A DNA stretch of 64,000 nt from Oscheius sp. JU75 (taxonomy: Eukaryota > Nematoda > Chromadorea > Rhabditida > Rhabditidae): positions 6,262,001 through 6,326,000 of the forward strand of contig JASJZC010000004.1 of the NCBI GenBank assembly GCA_037178855.1. The letters run 5' to 3'. The notes beneath the pieces were generated by a model. It was not told where the DNA came from. It searched no databases and worked only from the letters and a program-made list of their open reading frames with translations. Positions within the stretch are counted from its first letter, which is position 1, and each line of letters starts with the position of its first letter. The translations under genes and the position numbers were made by a program. Of the stretch, positions 25,736 through 37,317 are shown one piece after another.

Positions 25736-28700
25736 GTAAAGCTGCCATTCCTGACAGTGCCCTATACTTATTTTCTTGGTTTCTAAGTGTGTATAATCGA
25801 TTCATGTCCATATTCCACCCTAGATTTTTTTTTCAAAAATTTACCAGAGAAACGGAGATTTTTACTTTGTACGGTCATTTTCTCCATTTCCGGTCGAAGT
25901 AGATTATTCTAGAGCAGAATTTTGCCCTGAATTTATAAAACACATCTAGAAAGGCTTCTCCAAAAAACGCTCCATTTAGCCGCAGCCAAACTGTACCTTA
26001 AAGCTAGTTTTTCCGGACCTTTTTTTCGATTATGAGTGGGTTCTGTAGAGAAAACTGGCTGCTCACGATGGTGTCTCTACAGTGTGTTTTGTCTGCGATT
26101 ATCACAGAGAAACAAGGCCGTAAATGTTGCTCTCCCAGATCAAAATCTATCACTTGACGGGGGCAGCTCGCATCAGCAATTAACTCTGACATGTCAAAAA
26201 TTATAACAACTGGCAGCACTTAGTTGCTCGCCGAATCAGGGGACCGATAAACGCACGTTTTAAAGTCACAAATTGAGTTTTCTCTGATACGACGATAGTG
26301 TGCATACTAAAACAGTCCATTCCTGGATGTTATACCGGTCATTGGTCACCCCAAAATATTAAAAATCCCATTAAAAACCTAATTTTAGCGCTCCTCTCAC
26401 AGCCTGTCTCTGAACGAGAAACAGCATCGTCAAAAGCTGGTCGTCTGATTCCTCCCTGTCTCTCACTCTCAGCTCTCTATACCATGTCCTTCCAAAAGCG
26501 CTTTCCCCGATGTGTCCTTCCTACCGGTTCTAGTCGAAAAGCCCAAGTCTGTCACCGTCCTTATAGCCCACACAAATGCCCTAGTCCCTCTGTCCTGTAT
26601 GCCATGTCATTCACAGCCCTTTAACCCTAACTCACGTTGTTGTATAATATATTCACTTCCTACTGTAACTACTTTGTATAGAGACCCTCCCCCTCTTCGT
26701 ATTACTAGCAATTTACTATAGGGTACGTTTTTAGCAGCATAATCATATTTGTGTGCTATTTTTTTGGTCTGGAATTGCAGAGAGTTACTGTAAATCTTTA
26801 GGTACTTTATTGAGGTTACAGTAGCTTGAAATTGTGCTGTTTTGATGCGAAAAAATTCGGAAATATAGAAAAAAAAAACGCTACAAATTGGCGCCAAAAC
26901 ATCCAAACTGAATAAGAAGCGCGCGATTTTCGAACTTGCCGCCCAATTACCAGCATTTGCATTTTGACGCCAATTTGAAATTCCGCCCACATAAGCGTTT
27001 TGACCTATTTTTGTCCGTTATAATTTGCGGTATGCTTTTAAACTGTACACCATTGTAAGTAGCGTAACCTGACAATACTAAAAATATGCCAAAGAGATAC
27101 GGTAACCCCTAAAAGTTTGAGCGAAAAAAAGAGCCCACACTTATGAGCATAATTACCGTAACTTTGTGTCCCCTAACGTGTACTGTTTTCTGCCAAAATC
27201 TAGCTACCTAATCCCCTAAAAAAAGAGTCACTTAGATGCAGATTCACGCCCACGAAAATTGTGATATGTGGCCAGAATTTATTGACTAAAAGATGGTTTA
27301 TCCCCTACATTTCTACTCGAACAAATTGTGATCCGTTTTACATTGTATTTGCATCCCCAGGAGTCATAGACTTGTGTACCATCTGCCCTTATTTTTGTGT
27401 ATAAAAATACTAGAAGAGCGGATTGATTGGTGTGATGATTGTGGTCAAATGGCGTTGCTAATGGAGACGCCTCGTCCAGCAGTAGTCTATCTTATGATCT
27501 TCACTTTTTAAGTCGATGTATTTTGAGATTAAATCTGCTTTCAACGATGTTTTTGGAGCAAAAATAAGTGCAATTAGAAGATGTTGACAAAGTCGAGGGA
27601 GAACATGTTGCTAAAGTTTGACGGCCTCCATGTCTTTATCTCCATATAACGCTAACGTCCCTATAACATCGCCCTAATTACAAGTTTAGTCACTGCAGAA
27701 ATGATCGTATTTTTAAAAAATTGATCGCATTTTGACTGCCCTTTCTCAATTTTTCCAATTCAAAACAATTTTCCCTTTTTTTATTCTTTTTTACAATCTG
27801 TTCAGGAGTGATATTGATGGCGGCATGGTGTAGAATTTTCCCTGGCGGGACCGGACCAGTCCTTTAACATTTGGCAGCAGATTTTCGTTTTTTTTTCTAA
27901 TTTTCTTACCTTTTTTACGATTTATCTCAAACATAGCGAATGAGAACAAAAGAGGCTGATAAGCAAAAGTTTTATAGGCTCATGCAGATTCACGTTGTAA
28001 CTCTAGCTCGAAAGACCTTTTCGAGCGAGCCGCTCGACGAGCTTGACCGAGTCGAACTGTTCGACAGGTCAAAAAACCAGCTCGAGCTGCCTACTTTATA
28101 GCTAGCACTCTACTCTATAGCGTCACTTTTTGGCTGCACCACGAGGTGACGTTATAGAGATTCATAAGAGTTCACTGTATATATGAAGGCTAAGGGATCA
28201 AGTTACGCTTCCGATAAAAAGTCTGGTGGAGAAAAAACGGTCTACACCACCATGGGTTTCCGAACTAACGAGTCTGCTAAAAACGGGCACATATATCTTG
28301 TTTCGGTTCATTCCCTGTCCAAAATCCTAAAATTCCAAACAAAACTTGCCTGAAAAGTTGTCCGACAATCCTTTCACGCTCGTTTCCTCCTCAAAGCAGA
28401 CTTATTTAATCGTTTTTGTTGGGAAAAATTCAGACTTTTTACGTCATTTCTCGTGCCCAATCTCCGATCACACTATCGTACCGGTTTTTTTCTGTCTACC
28501 CTCGTTGCAAAAATCAACCCACATTTGCATTCAATTCCCTCATATTGTCTATCTATCTCTCCTTTGGAGGTTTGCGCACATTTTGCCGCCCAGCGCCGGC
28601 CATCCCTAATGGACATCTGCCTCTCGCTCTCTCTGTCTCTCCCTCCATCTGCGTTCGCCTTGAAACTGCCATTCTCTCACAGCCATCACTTTTTTAGCCT

Positions 28701-29170
28701 GTGCAAAAGGTCGTGTAATATTCCAACGAAAGGACGCTGTAATCTTGCTGGTGGTACGAAAAAAGACACCGCCAACGGTTTGTTATTATTTTTTCTCTCG
28801 AGTATCGACTTTCAAAGCCTTATTTATTTCTTGTCACAGCTCTCACAAACAAAAATCTTCGTGATTCCTCATTTCTGACCAAAAATAATGAACAAAATCT
28901 AGGAATTTCCCATGAAAACTTCATTTTTCTCCCGCAACTCGTTCCAAAACGTATTTTTAGACCCCACTTTACTCTCTTGCAGTAATCAATCTTCTCGAAG
29001 GGGTTCCAAACATTTATTGCACTCTGTCTCTCCCTGATCACTATCGATTTCATTCGCTTTCTGGAGAATAAGAAAATCCAAAATTCAATTGCCTTTCGCC
29101 TCCTCCTGTCTCTTTCTCTCTCTCTTCGCTACTTTTTATCTTCAACTTTATCACTTGCAGACGCGTCAGC
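25736..29170. other. Intergenic region between the Mediator gene and the Q/P-rich gene
   Basis: No gene was recognised in 3.4 kb; open frames are short and of random composition. It is A/T-rich. A cluster of CTCGA/TCGAG palindromes lies at about 28008-28095. Pyrimidine-rich sequence (CTCTCTCTGTCTCTC, about 28620-28650 and 29100-29130) precedes a TATCACTTGCAG at about 29149-29160, a candidate splice acceptor just before the next ATG. Confidence 0.4.
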
Positions 29171-32100
29171 ATGGACGACACAACTGGGTATTACCAAGGG
29201 CAACAGACCGCCAGACCATCACCACCTCCAGGTCAAGTTCCGGGTTCGTTTTTTTGATGAATTCTACAACAAAAGTGGGAACAAATTATAAGAACAAAGT
29301 CACGAGTTTTTACAGGTAAACATCGGACATGTTCTGTCGAATAGTCACGCGCAGTCTGGTTTGTATTAGAGCAGTTTAGAATAGTATGAAATTCTCTGGA
29401 TCTAGAGCCCATTTACCGAGAAAGAGGCGAACATTTGAAAATGTTAGAAGGTCAATATAGTTCTGTATCAGCTCTTTAATCCTCATAGGTTTTTTTTAGA
29501 GCCGTTTCGGTCGTGTTGCGAGTCAAGCCTCTTTGGTGAATTTGCCTATTTCCCCCTAGTTGCATCGAAAATGAACCATCAAAACATCTTTCCTGGTTTT
29601 CCTAGAAGATGTCTCTTTTCTATAGTCGCTTAACGAATTTGACTAAATTTTGATTGGGAATCTATGTAAGATGCCGAGAAATCATTTGAGGCTGACAGAA
29701 ATGCGATGCCAAGTGCTTTGAATCTGGAAAACCATTCTAAACCCCGCAAAAATGGTACCTGACACCTTATTTTCAGCTCAAAATCGTCAAGTCGCCAAGA
29801 CGGACCCGAACTATCTTGCCCGAAAACAGCTGTAAGTCCTTTTTTTCACTTTTTTTTTACACAAGTTAGTCTACTCCCCTTCGGGGCGTGCCTAACTTGT
29901 TTATTCCGCATTAAAACAATTGCTGAAAACAATGACCATACTGTTCGGGTGGTGACACCGAGGAAGCGGCATATACGCCTTCAGACATACAGAGAAACAG
30001 AGACGCGCGGTTAATTTGAAATGGATCTTTGGGCTCAAAAAATAACCAAACCCTTCCAGATTCGCCAAACTGCCCGAAGAATGGAAGAAGGCAATCTGTG
30101 CCGAGACGGATCAGGCCAAACGCCTTACTCTGTTCGAAATGTACGGCCGCAAGCTGCGCATTTCCGAGGACCATAAGCAAAAGGCGCTGGCCATTCAGCG
30201 AATGGGAGGTTCGTACTATTTTGTAACCTTTGGAAACTCGCATTGTCACGCCCGTACTGTATTGATCGCCAGGCAGAAATTCTCTCCCGTACTGTTTCTG
30301 GGTGTATGTTTGTCCGAGTGTCGAGACAGTACGCGAGCGAATATTCAGTTTGCTGTATCGGCGGAGGAAAACATCTCATGTGTGGGGACACGGTATAGGG
30401 ATAGAATTATGTGTACCTGTTAAGATAATATGGGTGCGTTTTTGAATCTTGAGCCGAGATTGTAAAGTTAAGATGCTAGGGCGAGACACTCACGTATTTT
30501 TTTCATTTCATGCCCTTTTCCCACTATTATGCTCTAGTTTTCAGCCCAATACGCCCAGCAGCAGTTTCCTCAGAATCAGCCGGGCTACCAGCCGCCTCCG
30601 AGGCCACAAATTCCGGCCCAAGTCGCCCAAATGCAGCCCCAGCAGACTGCCCGACAGGCCAAGATCCTGCGTCCCGTCATGGGCGCCGGCGGTACGCCGA
30701 TTCACCAAGGAATCAAGCGAAATCTCAGTCCGACAGAGGTGCATCAAATGCAAAATGGGAAGAGGATCAAGATGGAGCCGATGTCGCCGCAAGACCCCTA
30801 CGCGGAGCCGAGAAGTGGGCCGAACTCTCCGCATCAGCCACAGCTTCAACAGCAGCAGCAGCCTAATGTAGTCTATATCAAGCAAAAGATGCCGGACGGA
30901 CAGATCAGATTGGTCCAGGCCACGGTGATTGAGCAGCCCGGACCAAATGGACGCCCGGTCTACGTGCAGACGCAGACGGCTCCCGGAGGAGCAGGAGGAG
31001 TGCAGAATAGAATGCCGCAAGAGGCTATAATGAGGAGACAGGTATTTTTCTCGACTACTTTTTGAAGTTTAAGAACCTAGAAAAAAGGCTTGAGAATTGA
31101 AAAAAGCGGCCGAAAAAACTATAATAAAATTTTGTTGTTAACTATTGCTTTGAAATTCAAGGCAGTAGCAACTAATTACTAGGAAGCTATTGTACTACTG
31201 GGCAAAGTCGTCCGTGTATCATAAAAGTATCACCGGGCATCGCAAACTTGGCCGAAATGTTCGCGTCGGCCAGGCCAGGTCAACTCGCAAAGACCGTCCC
31301 TGGCGAACTAGCGGATCCTGGCTGGTCTCTTAGCAAAACACCAAGCGTCTCGCCACAAACACCTGACCTGGCTTGTGTTCCCTGGTATTACGAATTCATG
31401 TGTTCAAAACATCATGCACTTTACTAAGTCGATGTATTTCTTCTGGTGCCCTTGCAGCATGGTTTGAAGCGGCGAGTTAATTTTTTTGTTTTTCTCGTTA
31501 TCATGGTCGTGAGGCTTGTCTCTAGATCGTAAAATTAATTCATCAATATGGGAATACTGCATTCTCAATCGACTAAAAGTCGGTTCTAAAAATCCTTGAC
31601 ATGCTCGCCGAAAAGGATGCTTTTTTTACGCTTAAAATTCCAGAGAATATCTTTTCGAGAGACAGACTATATCACTCCCTTAATTTTTTTTACCACATAA
31701 CATCAGAAAAATCTTTTAAAAAAATTGATGTATTCCCAGAGAAACAACCTGAATTTCAGGCAATGCCCTACCGCATAGCGGAGCCCGGAGTTCGCAAGCT
31801 CGTTACGACCAACTTTGCCGGCGGCAGTCCTCAGCCCAGTCCTGGCTCGTCTTCTGGCTCCCTCGATACTCCCGACTCGGCAGCTGGACGTACTGTTCCC
31901 GATCCTGAGCGGGTTCAAGCAATCACTCGTCGGGTTATGACGCCGGTATGCACTTTTATCAATTTTTTTTCTGTGAAAAAGTATATTTAGCACGGAATCA
32001 TGGAGCAGAGAGTTGGCACTCCGAGCCCGGAAACTGTCCAGACGACGCCGGTTACGCTGGGAAGAATTGAGAAGAATTTGGTAAGAAGCTGCAATAGCTT

Positions 32101-34384
32101 GACTCTGTCCGGTAGAACACAAACAAATCGACATATCAGATCCTTTCAATCTGTCAAGATTACCGGAACAATTAGATGACAAGGCAAAACGGATGACATT
32201 GACGAGCTAACAGATGAAACTTATAGAGGGAGAATATGCATTGTACACGCTTACTATGAATGACTAAAAGCTTGACAGATACGATTGAGAGAAATTGAAG
32301 AGTGTGGAAGGAGCAAAGAAAAGTGCAAAAGATTACAACAGCGACTGTTAGACAGGATGATCGGATCAAAGTAAAAATTGAACAGGTTGATAAATACATC
32401 CTGCCCCTGGAAGAGAAGAGAAGGAAACTTTCAAAACTTGATACTTTTCACCTCAAAAATATCCAAGTTTTCCAGATAAATCGCCTCGGAGACAACTTCC
32501 TCGTCCGCTCCAGTCCCTCTCCCACCGCCGTTCCCGTCGGAGACGGTGGCCCGCCACTCGACCATATGGCTCCTCGAGCAGTCCGTGCCATTCAGCAGTT
32601 CATCTCCGAGGCTCCGACTATCTCGATGGAGCCCCCAGAGCCGCGGTACTCCCCTCCGCCCCACGTCAACCTGGCCTACGTAAATCAGGCGCGGAAAGAC
32701 CCTCAATATGAGAAAATGGTACGAATTTTTTACTTTTATTTTTAGCGGGTCACTTAAATTTGAAGAAGCGGTTAGAATAATAGGGTTTTATAGATCATTC
32801 GACTGAATAAGAAATTCGGAGAGGACATTAAACGTATCATCGTCCGACAGAAACTCGACTGTGGCAAGGTCAGCAAGCCCCTGGAAAATATACATGCAGT
32901 TCTTAACTTTAAAAAGTGGGTTTTTGCTTAATTTAAACTAAGCATACTTAAGTGCCCTCGCTCGAGAAAAATGGCCCGGAATTGAGGCAGGCATACAAGA
33001 AGCCGTCGAGCTCTTCCAGGTCTGCTCTCCAGCCTTCAACGAGCTTCGTCGTTTCGAGAAGGAAAAGACTGAAGGTACGTTTTAGTATGATGATTCTTTT
33101 TCAAAGTTATTGGAAAAAGTATGCAAACAACGCCTAAAAGTGTCTCTTCTGTCTTGCCCGTCCAATGATTTTATAACCACCCGAACGTTTTGGAACCATT
33201 TCCTCGCTTATGATTAAAGCAATAACCCTGCAGAACATGGCTTATTGTTAGCCGGAAAATTAATGTTTTGCCCAAAATACAGGGTTTCAAACATGATCGG
33301 CTGGTCACGAACAATCCAGACCAGGCGAACGGTTCGTGTTCGCTTGGCTGAACAAGAATACAAACAGTCGAAAGACCGAACGTTCGTGTTCAGTTCGCAC
33401 GACGAACAGACAATGGAAAATGTTCGGTGTTCGGGGCCGAACAGAGTTCGAGCAAACACGAGCACGAAAACCCTGCAAAATTTGGGCCGAAATCGTCCGT
33501 TCTTCAAATTTTTTTGAAAATGTTGGGGAGAGATGCCAACTTGTCCATACTGCAGTAAAACGATTGTTAAAGACAATAGTCTTTAACGACCTCAACCCGA
33601 TAGAAACTTAGAAGCTTGTTCACTTTTAAGCTGTCAAACTGGCCACTGCTAATCAGTAAAACCCACTTTCCTCTTACTCTTAAAAACCTTTCCCATCTTT
33701 GAACCCCCATATTTGTCCTTTCAATCTACTTCCAATTCTGTCACCCATCCTTTGAACCCATTTCGAATTCACTTCCCAATGTTTGGGCTCCGCTCCCTAC
33801 CCACTTCTATACTTTGAACTCACTTTATATCTTTTGTATCAAATTCCTATCCCTCGAGCCCACTCTTCGAAACCATTTTCAACTCAATTCCGATCTATTG
33901 AACTCACTTTCCATCCGTAGTATCCCATACTTCTCATCCTTTGAAGCTACTTGCTATCTCTCGGACCCGCTTTCTATCCATTGAACCCACTTCCCATTCT
34001 TCTCACCCCTTTCAATCTTTGAAACCATTACCCTACCCTCTAATTCTTCGAACCCTCTTCCTATCGCTCAAACCCACTTTCTATTCTCTGAACCTACTCT
34101 CTATCTCTCGAACGCTAACTTTGGCTCAAAACTCAATTTTTGTTGAAATGGCAGGAGATGCGCGGACAGTATAAAATAAATAGACAAAGGTGGTCTTGAC
34201 AAAAATTAGCTTCCAACATGTTTCAAAAAATTCTTATTTTACCTCCTTTTCAGAGCCCGAAGCCCGGCGAAGACCTCCCACCAATACCACCCTGATTCCC
34301 GGCGATCCGTGGAAAGCCTGTCGAGACCAAATTGTCCACGTTCCTCAAGACATTCTCGAGGCGGCCGAGGACGGAGACTACTAG
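29171..34384 (+). CDS. Q/P-rich nuclear-type protein, function unknown
   Basis: Not recognised. Ten exons (about 29171-29244, 29776-29831, 30060-30207, 30542-31041, 31761-31947, 31991-32080, 32476-32718, 32794-32914, 32952-33073, 34254-34384) join in phase to about 560 residues. After a short P/Q-rich start there is a conserved-looking basic block (about 29800-30207: LPEEWKKAICAETDQAKR, MYGRKLRISEDHKQKALAIQ). A Q/P/M-rich low-complexity region follows (QYAQQQFPQNQPGYQPPPRP, QLQQQQQPNVVYIKQKMP) with a nuclear-localisation-like NGKRIKME. The second half contains PPLDHMAPRAVRAIQQFI and a likely helical domain IIRLNKKFGEDIKRIIVRQK to ALAREKWPGIEAGIQEAVEL. The C-terminus is acidic (ILEAAEDGDY, stop at 34382-34384). 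The composition suits a transcription co-factor or chromatin protein, but that is only an inference. Confidence 0.75.
33299..33460. repeat. Cluster of GTTCG/CGAAC palindromic half-sites in intron
   Basis: Within about 160 bases the pentamer GTTCG or its complement CGAAC occurs about a dozen times, for example GGCGAACGGTTCGTGTTCGC and GACCGAACGTTCGTGTTCAG. This density is far above the surrounding intron. No protein-coding explanation was found. Confidence 0.55.
33566..33587. repeat. Short perfect hairpin
   Basis: GTTAAAGAC and GTCTTTAAC form a perfect 9-bp stem with the loop AATA in the last intron of the Q/P-rich gene. Confidence 0.5.
33660..34130. repeat. Degenerate tandem repeat, TTTGAACCCACTTTC type
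   Basis: Units of about 20-24 bases resembling CTTTGAACCCACTTTCTATC recur some 20 times with heavy divergence, pyrimidine-rich on the plus strand. It is a decayed minisatellite inside the last intron of the Q/P-rich gene. Confidence 0.55.
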
Positions 34385-35309
34385 GTTTTTTCTAAAACTG
34401 GTGTAGGTTTTTTTTTCCAAATCTCCCGCCAATTTGTAATTTTATTTAGTTACGTACAGTAATTTCGAATGATCTCTCTCTGGAGTATACCACACCTTAA
34501 TTTTACGGCTCGGAGCTTTAGACGCAATTATACACCTTGTCTTTAAACGGTCCTCACTATTTTACGAGATGTAACTCTGAAGTTACCCCCTTGTTAAAAA
34601 TAAATGTTTTTTTTCCAGAAAATGTTGGTTTTGAGGGTGCGGGAGAAACGGTTTAACCCCCGAGGCTGTGTTCCGTGTAAAGATCCGATCTCGGTGTCTC
34701 CTTGGAACGCGCGAAGAAGATGCCATCTCCCGAGGTTTCGAGACTGACCACCGCGAGGATGCCTTTTTCACTTTATCCCCATTTTAAGATTGTCGGATTT
34801 CGACAGTCTTCGCGTCTTCAAATTTTTCACTTTTGCACATTGGGGAGTAACATAGGAGCCACACCCTGGAAAGTGCAGGGAGGAAGTAGGGGGTAGTAAA
34901 ACGAGGCTCTATTTGTGATAAGAGACCGTTTTACTGTCTTCTCTCCACATTCTGGAAGATTTATTTGTCTGGATGGGAGGGGAGACTGGAGAGCAGCAGT
35001 TGGATCTTTTCGTAGAAATTTGGCGTTTCGCTCAAGCTGATCAGTTTTCAACCGTTTTTTTACTGACCACGTTCTATACGTCTTGTGGCAGAAGTCGCTT
35101 CCCTGGATCCTTTCCTAACCATTTTCTTGAAACAGGAGCTGTAAAGTTTCTAAAACGTTTCACCTAAGTGGGCATGAAGTATCTGCCATGCTAGTTTTGT
35201 AGTCGTGGGCTCTCAAAAAAAAGTTATGGTCTCAGGCCAAAATGATAGCGTTTTCCACTAGATTCTATCTAAACACTGAGCTCGGTCTCGCCTGTTTCTA
35301 GGACGCTAC

Positions 35310-35662
35310 CAAATCTGGCCGGCCAGGTAGGGTCGTTTTTGCGGCGGCTAAAAAAATTCATTTGATATCTTTTTCTTATTTTCTTTCTTTTTAAAGTTGG
35401 GGTAGGGCTAGATCTACCAGCAACAAGAAAAATTAAAAAACACAAGTTTCAGGAAGAAAATAGGAGAAACATGGATTTCCGACTAAAACTCGTATACTTT
35501 CGTGTTTTCTTCTCGGTACTTTGGCTATTTTATTTTCTTCTTGATGTTGATAAATCTAGCCCTACCCCAAATTTAGAAAGAAAGAAAGTCAGAAAAAGAT
35601 GCCAAGTGAATTTTTTTAGCCCGCTTCAAAACGACGCTAGACTACCTGGACTGCCAGGTTTA
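35310..35662. mobile_element. Foldback (long inverted repeat) element
   Basis: The left arm (about 35310-35430) and right arm (about 35546-35662) are imperfect reverse complements over about 115 bases. Landmarks are CCAGGTAG..GTCGTTTT, GGCTAAAAAAATTCA, TCTTTTTCT and GGGGTAGGGCTAGAT, each found complemented in the right arm in reversed order. Parts of the central 115 bases also pair (CAACAAGAAAA with TTTTCTTCTTGATGTTG), so nearly the whole element could form one long hairpin. No transposase is encoded. It is probably a MITE or foldback transposon. Confidence 0.7.
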
Positions 35663-37024
35663 TATCTCTGCCTAACTGTTTCCGACCATGCCCAAACTAT
35701 TGTGGGACTCTTAAACTGTAATCACCCTCTGTTAGGTTAGGCTGTACTCATGTCTCTTGTCAGACTACATAAAATTTTGATGAATAGGTTTTTCTTTTTT
35801 GAGTTTCATTGAAAGTAGTACTGAAACATTCCCTAAGAAACGGCTTGCAAACCGCAGTTTGCGAAAGGGTATATTTAGCTTCGGACTTCATCATTATTCC
35901 CGGACCGTAGCACTGATCTAGAGCCTAAATTTGCTGGCTAGAGACTCTTGAGATCGGTTTGCTCTCCTGATTCGTATGGAGGTGTTAATGGCTATCAGAT
36001 GGACTTGACGCCGCGCGCCGGCGCAATAACTCATCCGTTATCGAGAATAAACATCATCAGTTGGGCAGCCAGAGACAGAGATATGGAAGGACGTCTCTTC
36101 ACACCTATGTCCCTTTCTTCTAAAAAGGGGATCCATTCCGCACAGCTGTCTCTCTTTCCTCTATTGTTGCACACTTTTTGTTCGCCCACGTGCCCCGAAT
36201 TTCCATGATAGTCGTTTTTGCGTTCCCGTATCCAGCAGCCATTTTCCATGGAAATTGACCTTGGACTTGACAGTTGCTGACAGCTGCCTGCGATAATGAT
36301 CTGTCAGCTTGAGTGGGTTCTCCAGCCTGATTAGTCAACTCCCACACATGTTTGCTCTTCTGGGTCATAAAAGTGAGTATATCGTCCAATTGCATCCGGT
36401 GACCACCTCTCTCTACTTTTTTTTTTGGAGAGAGACACAGTAACAGAGAAAGAAAAAGAGATAGTGACAGTGACAGAGAGATAGATCAGGGCAGCCTCCA
36501 CCTAATTTGGGCTGTCTATCAAACCAGTATACCATGACTTCGGATCTAATTCTGACTGACACCCCTATTTGTTCTCTCCCCAAGTCATTCATTCCCCAAA
36601 TGCTGGTTCTTACTCTGTTCGTAATCCGGACACCGTTCTCTCCCCCGCTCCATATGTAGTCGAATAGGTTTCTTTGTGGGGAGAAGAGCGCTCCGTGGTC
36701 CGTAATGAGAACGCGTCCCGTTTTTAACCTTTCTCCTTCTTCGCGTCCAGCTGTACTTTAGTAAACACTCAGTTCCCGTTGACCGATTAATTACGCGGGA
36801 GAATCTAAGTTTTTGTTTCTTCTAGCTTTCCTCAGCCTTATGTTTGTCTCTGTCTGTGTGTCGAAAAGGATCTAAATGGTGATCGTAAACGCTGTCGGCT
36901 ACTCGTTGGTGGCGGCTGTTTTCTTCAAAGGTTTCCCTATCTCTCTCTGTACACGAAGAGCTGCTAACGGTCTCTCCGAGCTTTTCTTACTGGTACAAAG
37001 ACGAGATTCTTGTCCATTTGTACA

Positions 37025-37085
37025 GCTGTCTGTCTCTCAGTCTCTCTCTCTCTCTCTCTCTCTGTCTATCTGTTTCTCTGTCTTT
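37025..37085. repeat. CT-rich simple-sequence tract
   Basis: About 60 bases of TCTCTC and TCTGTC repeats upstream of the formin gene. Confidence 0.7.
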
Positions 37086-37317
37086 CACCGTACCGCTGGC
37101 TGTCCACATTAAAAAAAAATATGTCCCATAACAGTATAAGAAGATGAGTCGTGGGAACTCTCCATCCTCTCTTCTTCCCTCACAGCCGTATCATATCACT
37201 CATACGCGGATGCAGAGCCACAACGTGTAAATATCCGTTTTGACAGTTTCCAGCCGGCGGCTGTTTGACTTTCCGTCAACTCACGTATATCCCAAGATTT
37301 CAGATCAATGCTTCGTC

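Larger units (their letters stand above)
34385..37317. other. Intergenic region between the Q/P-rich gene and the formin
   Basis: A poly(A) signal AATAAA at 34599 belongs to the upstream gene. No protein-coding gene was recognised in the remaining 2.7 kb. It contains the foldback element at 35310-35662 and a CT-rich tract at about 37030-37085. A GATTTCAG ending at 37303, 14 bases before the formin ATG, may be a spliced-leader acceptor. Confidence 0.4.
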
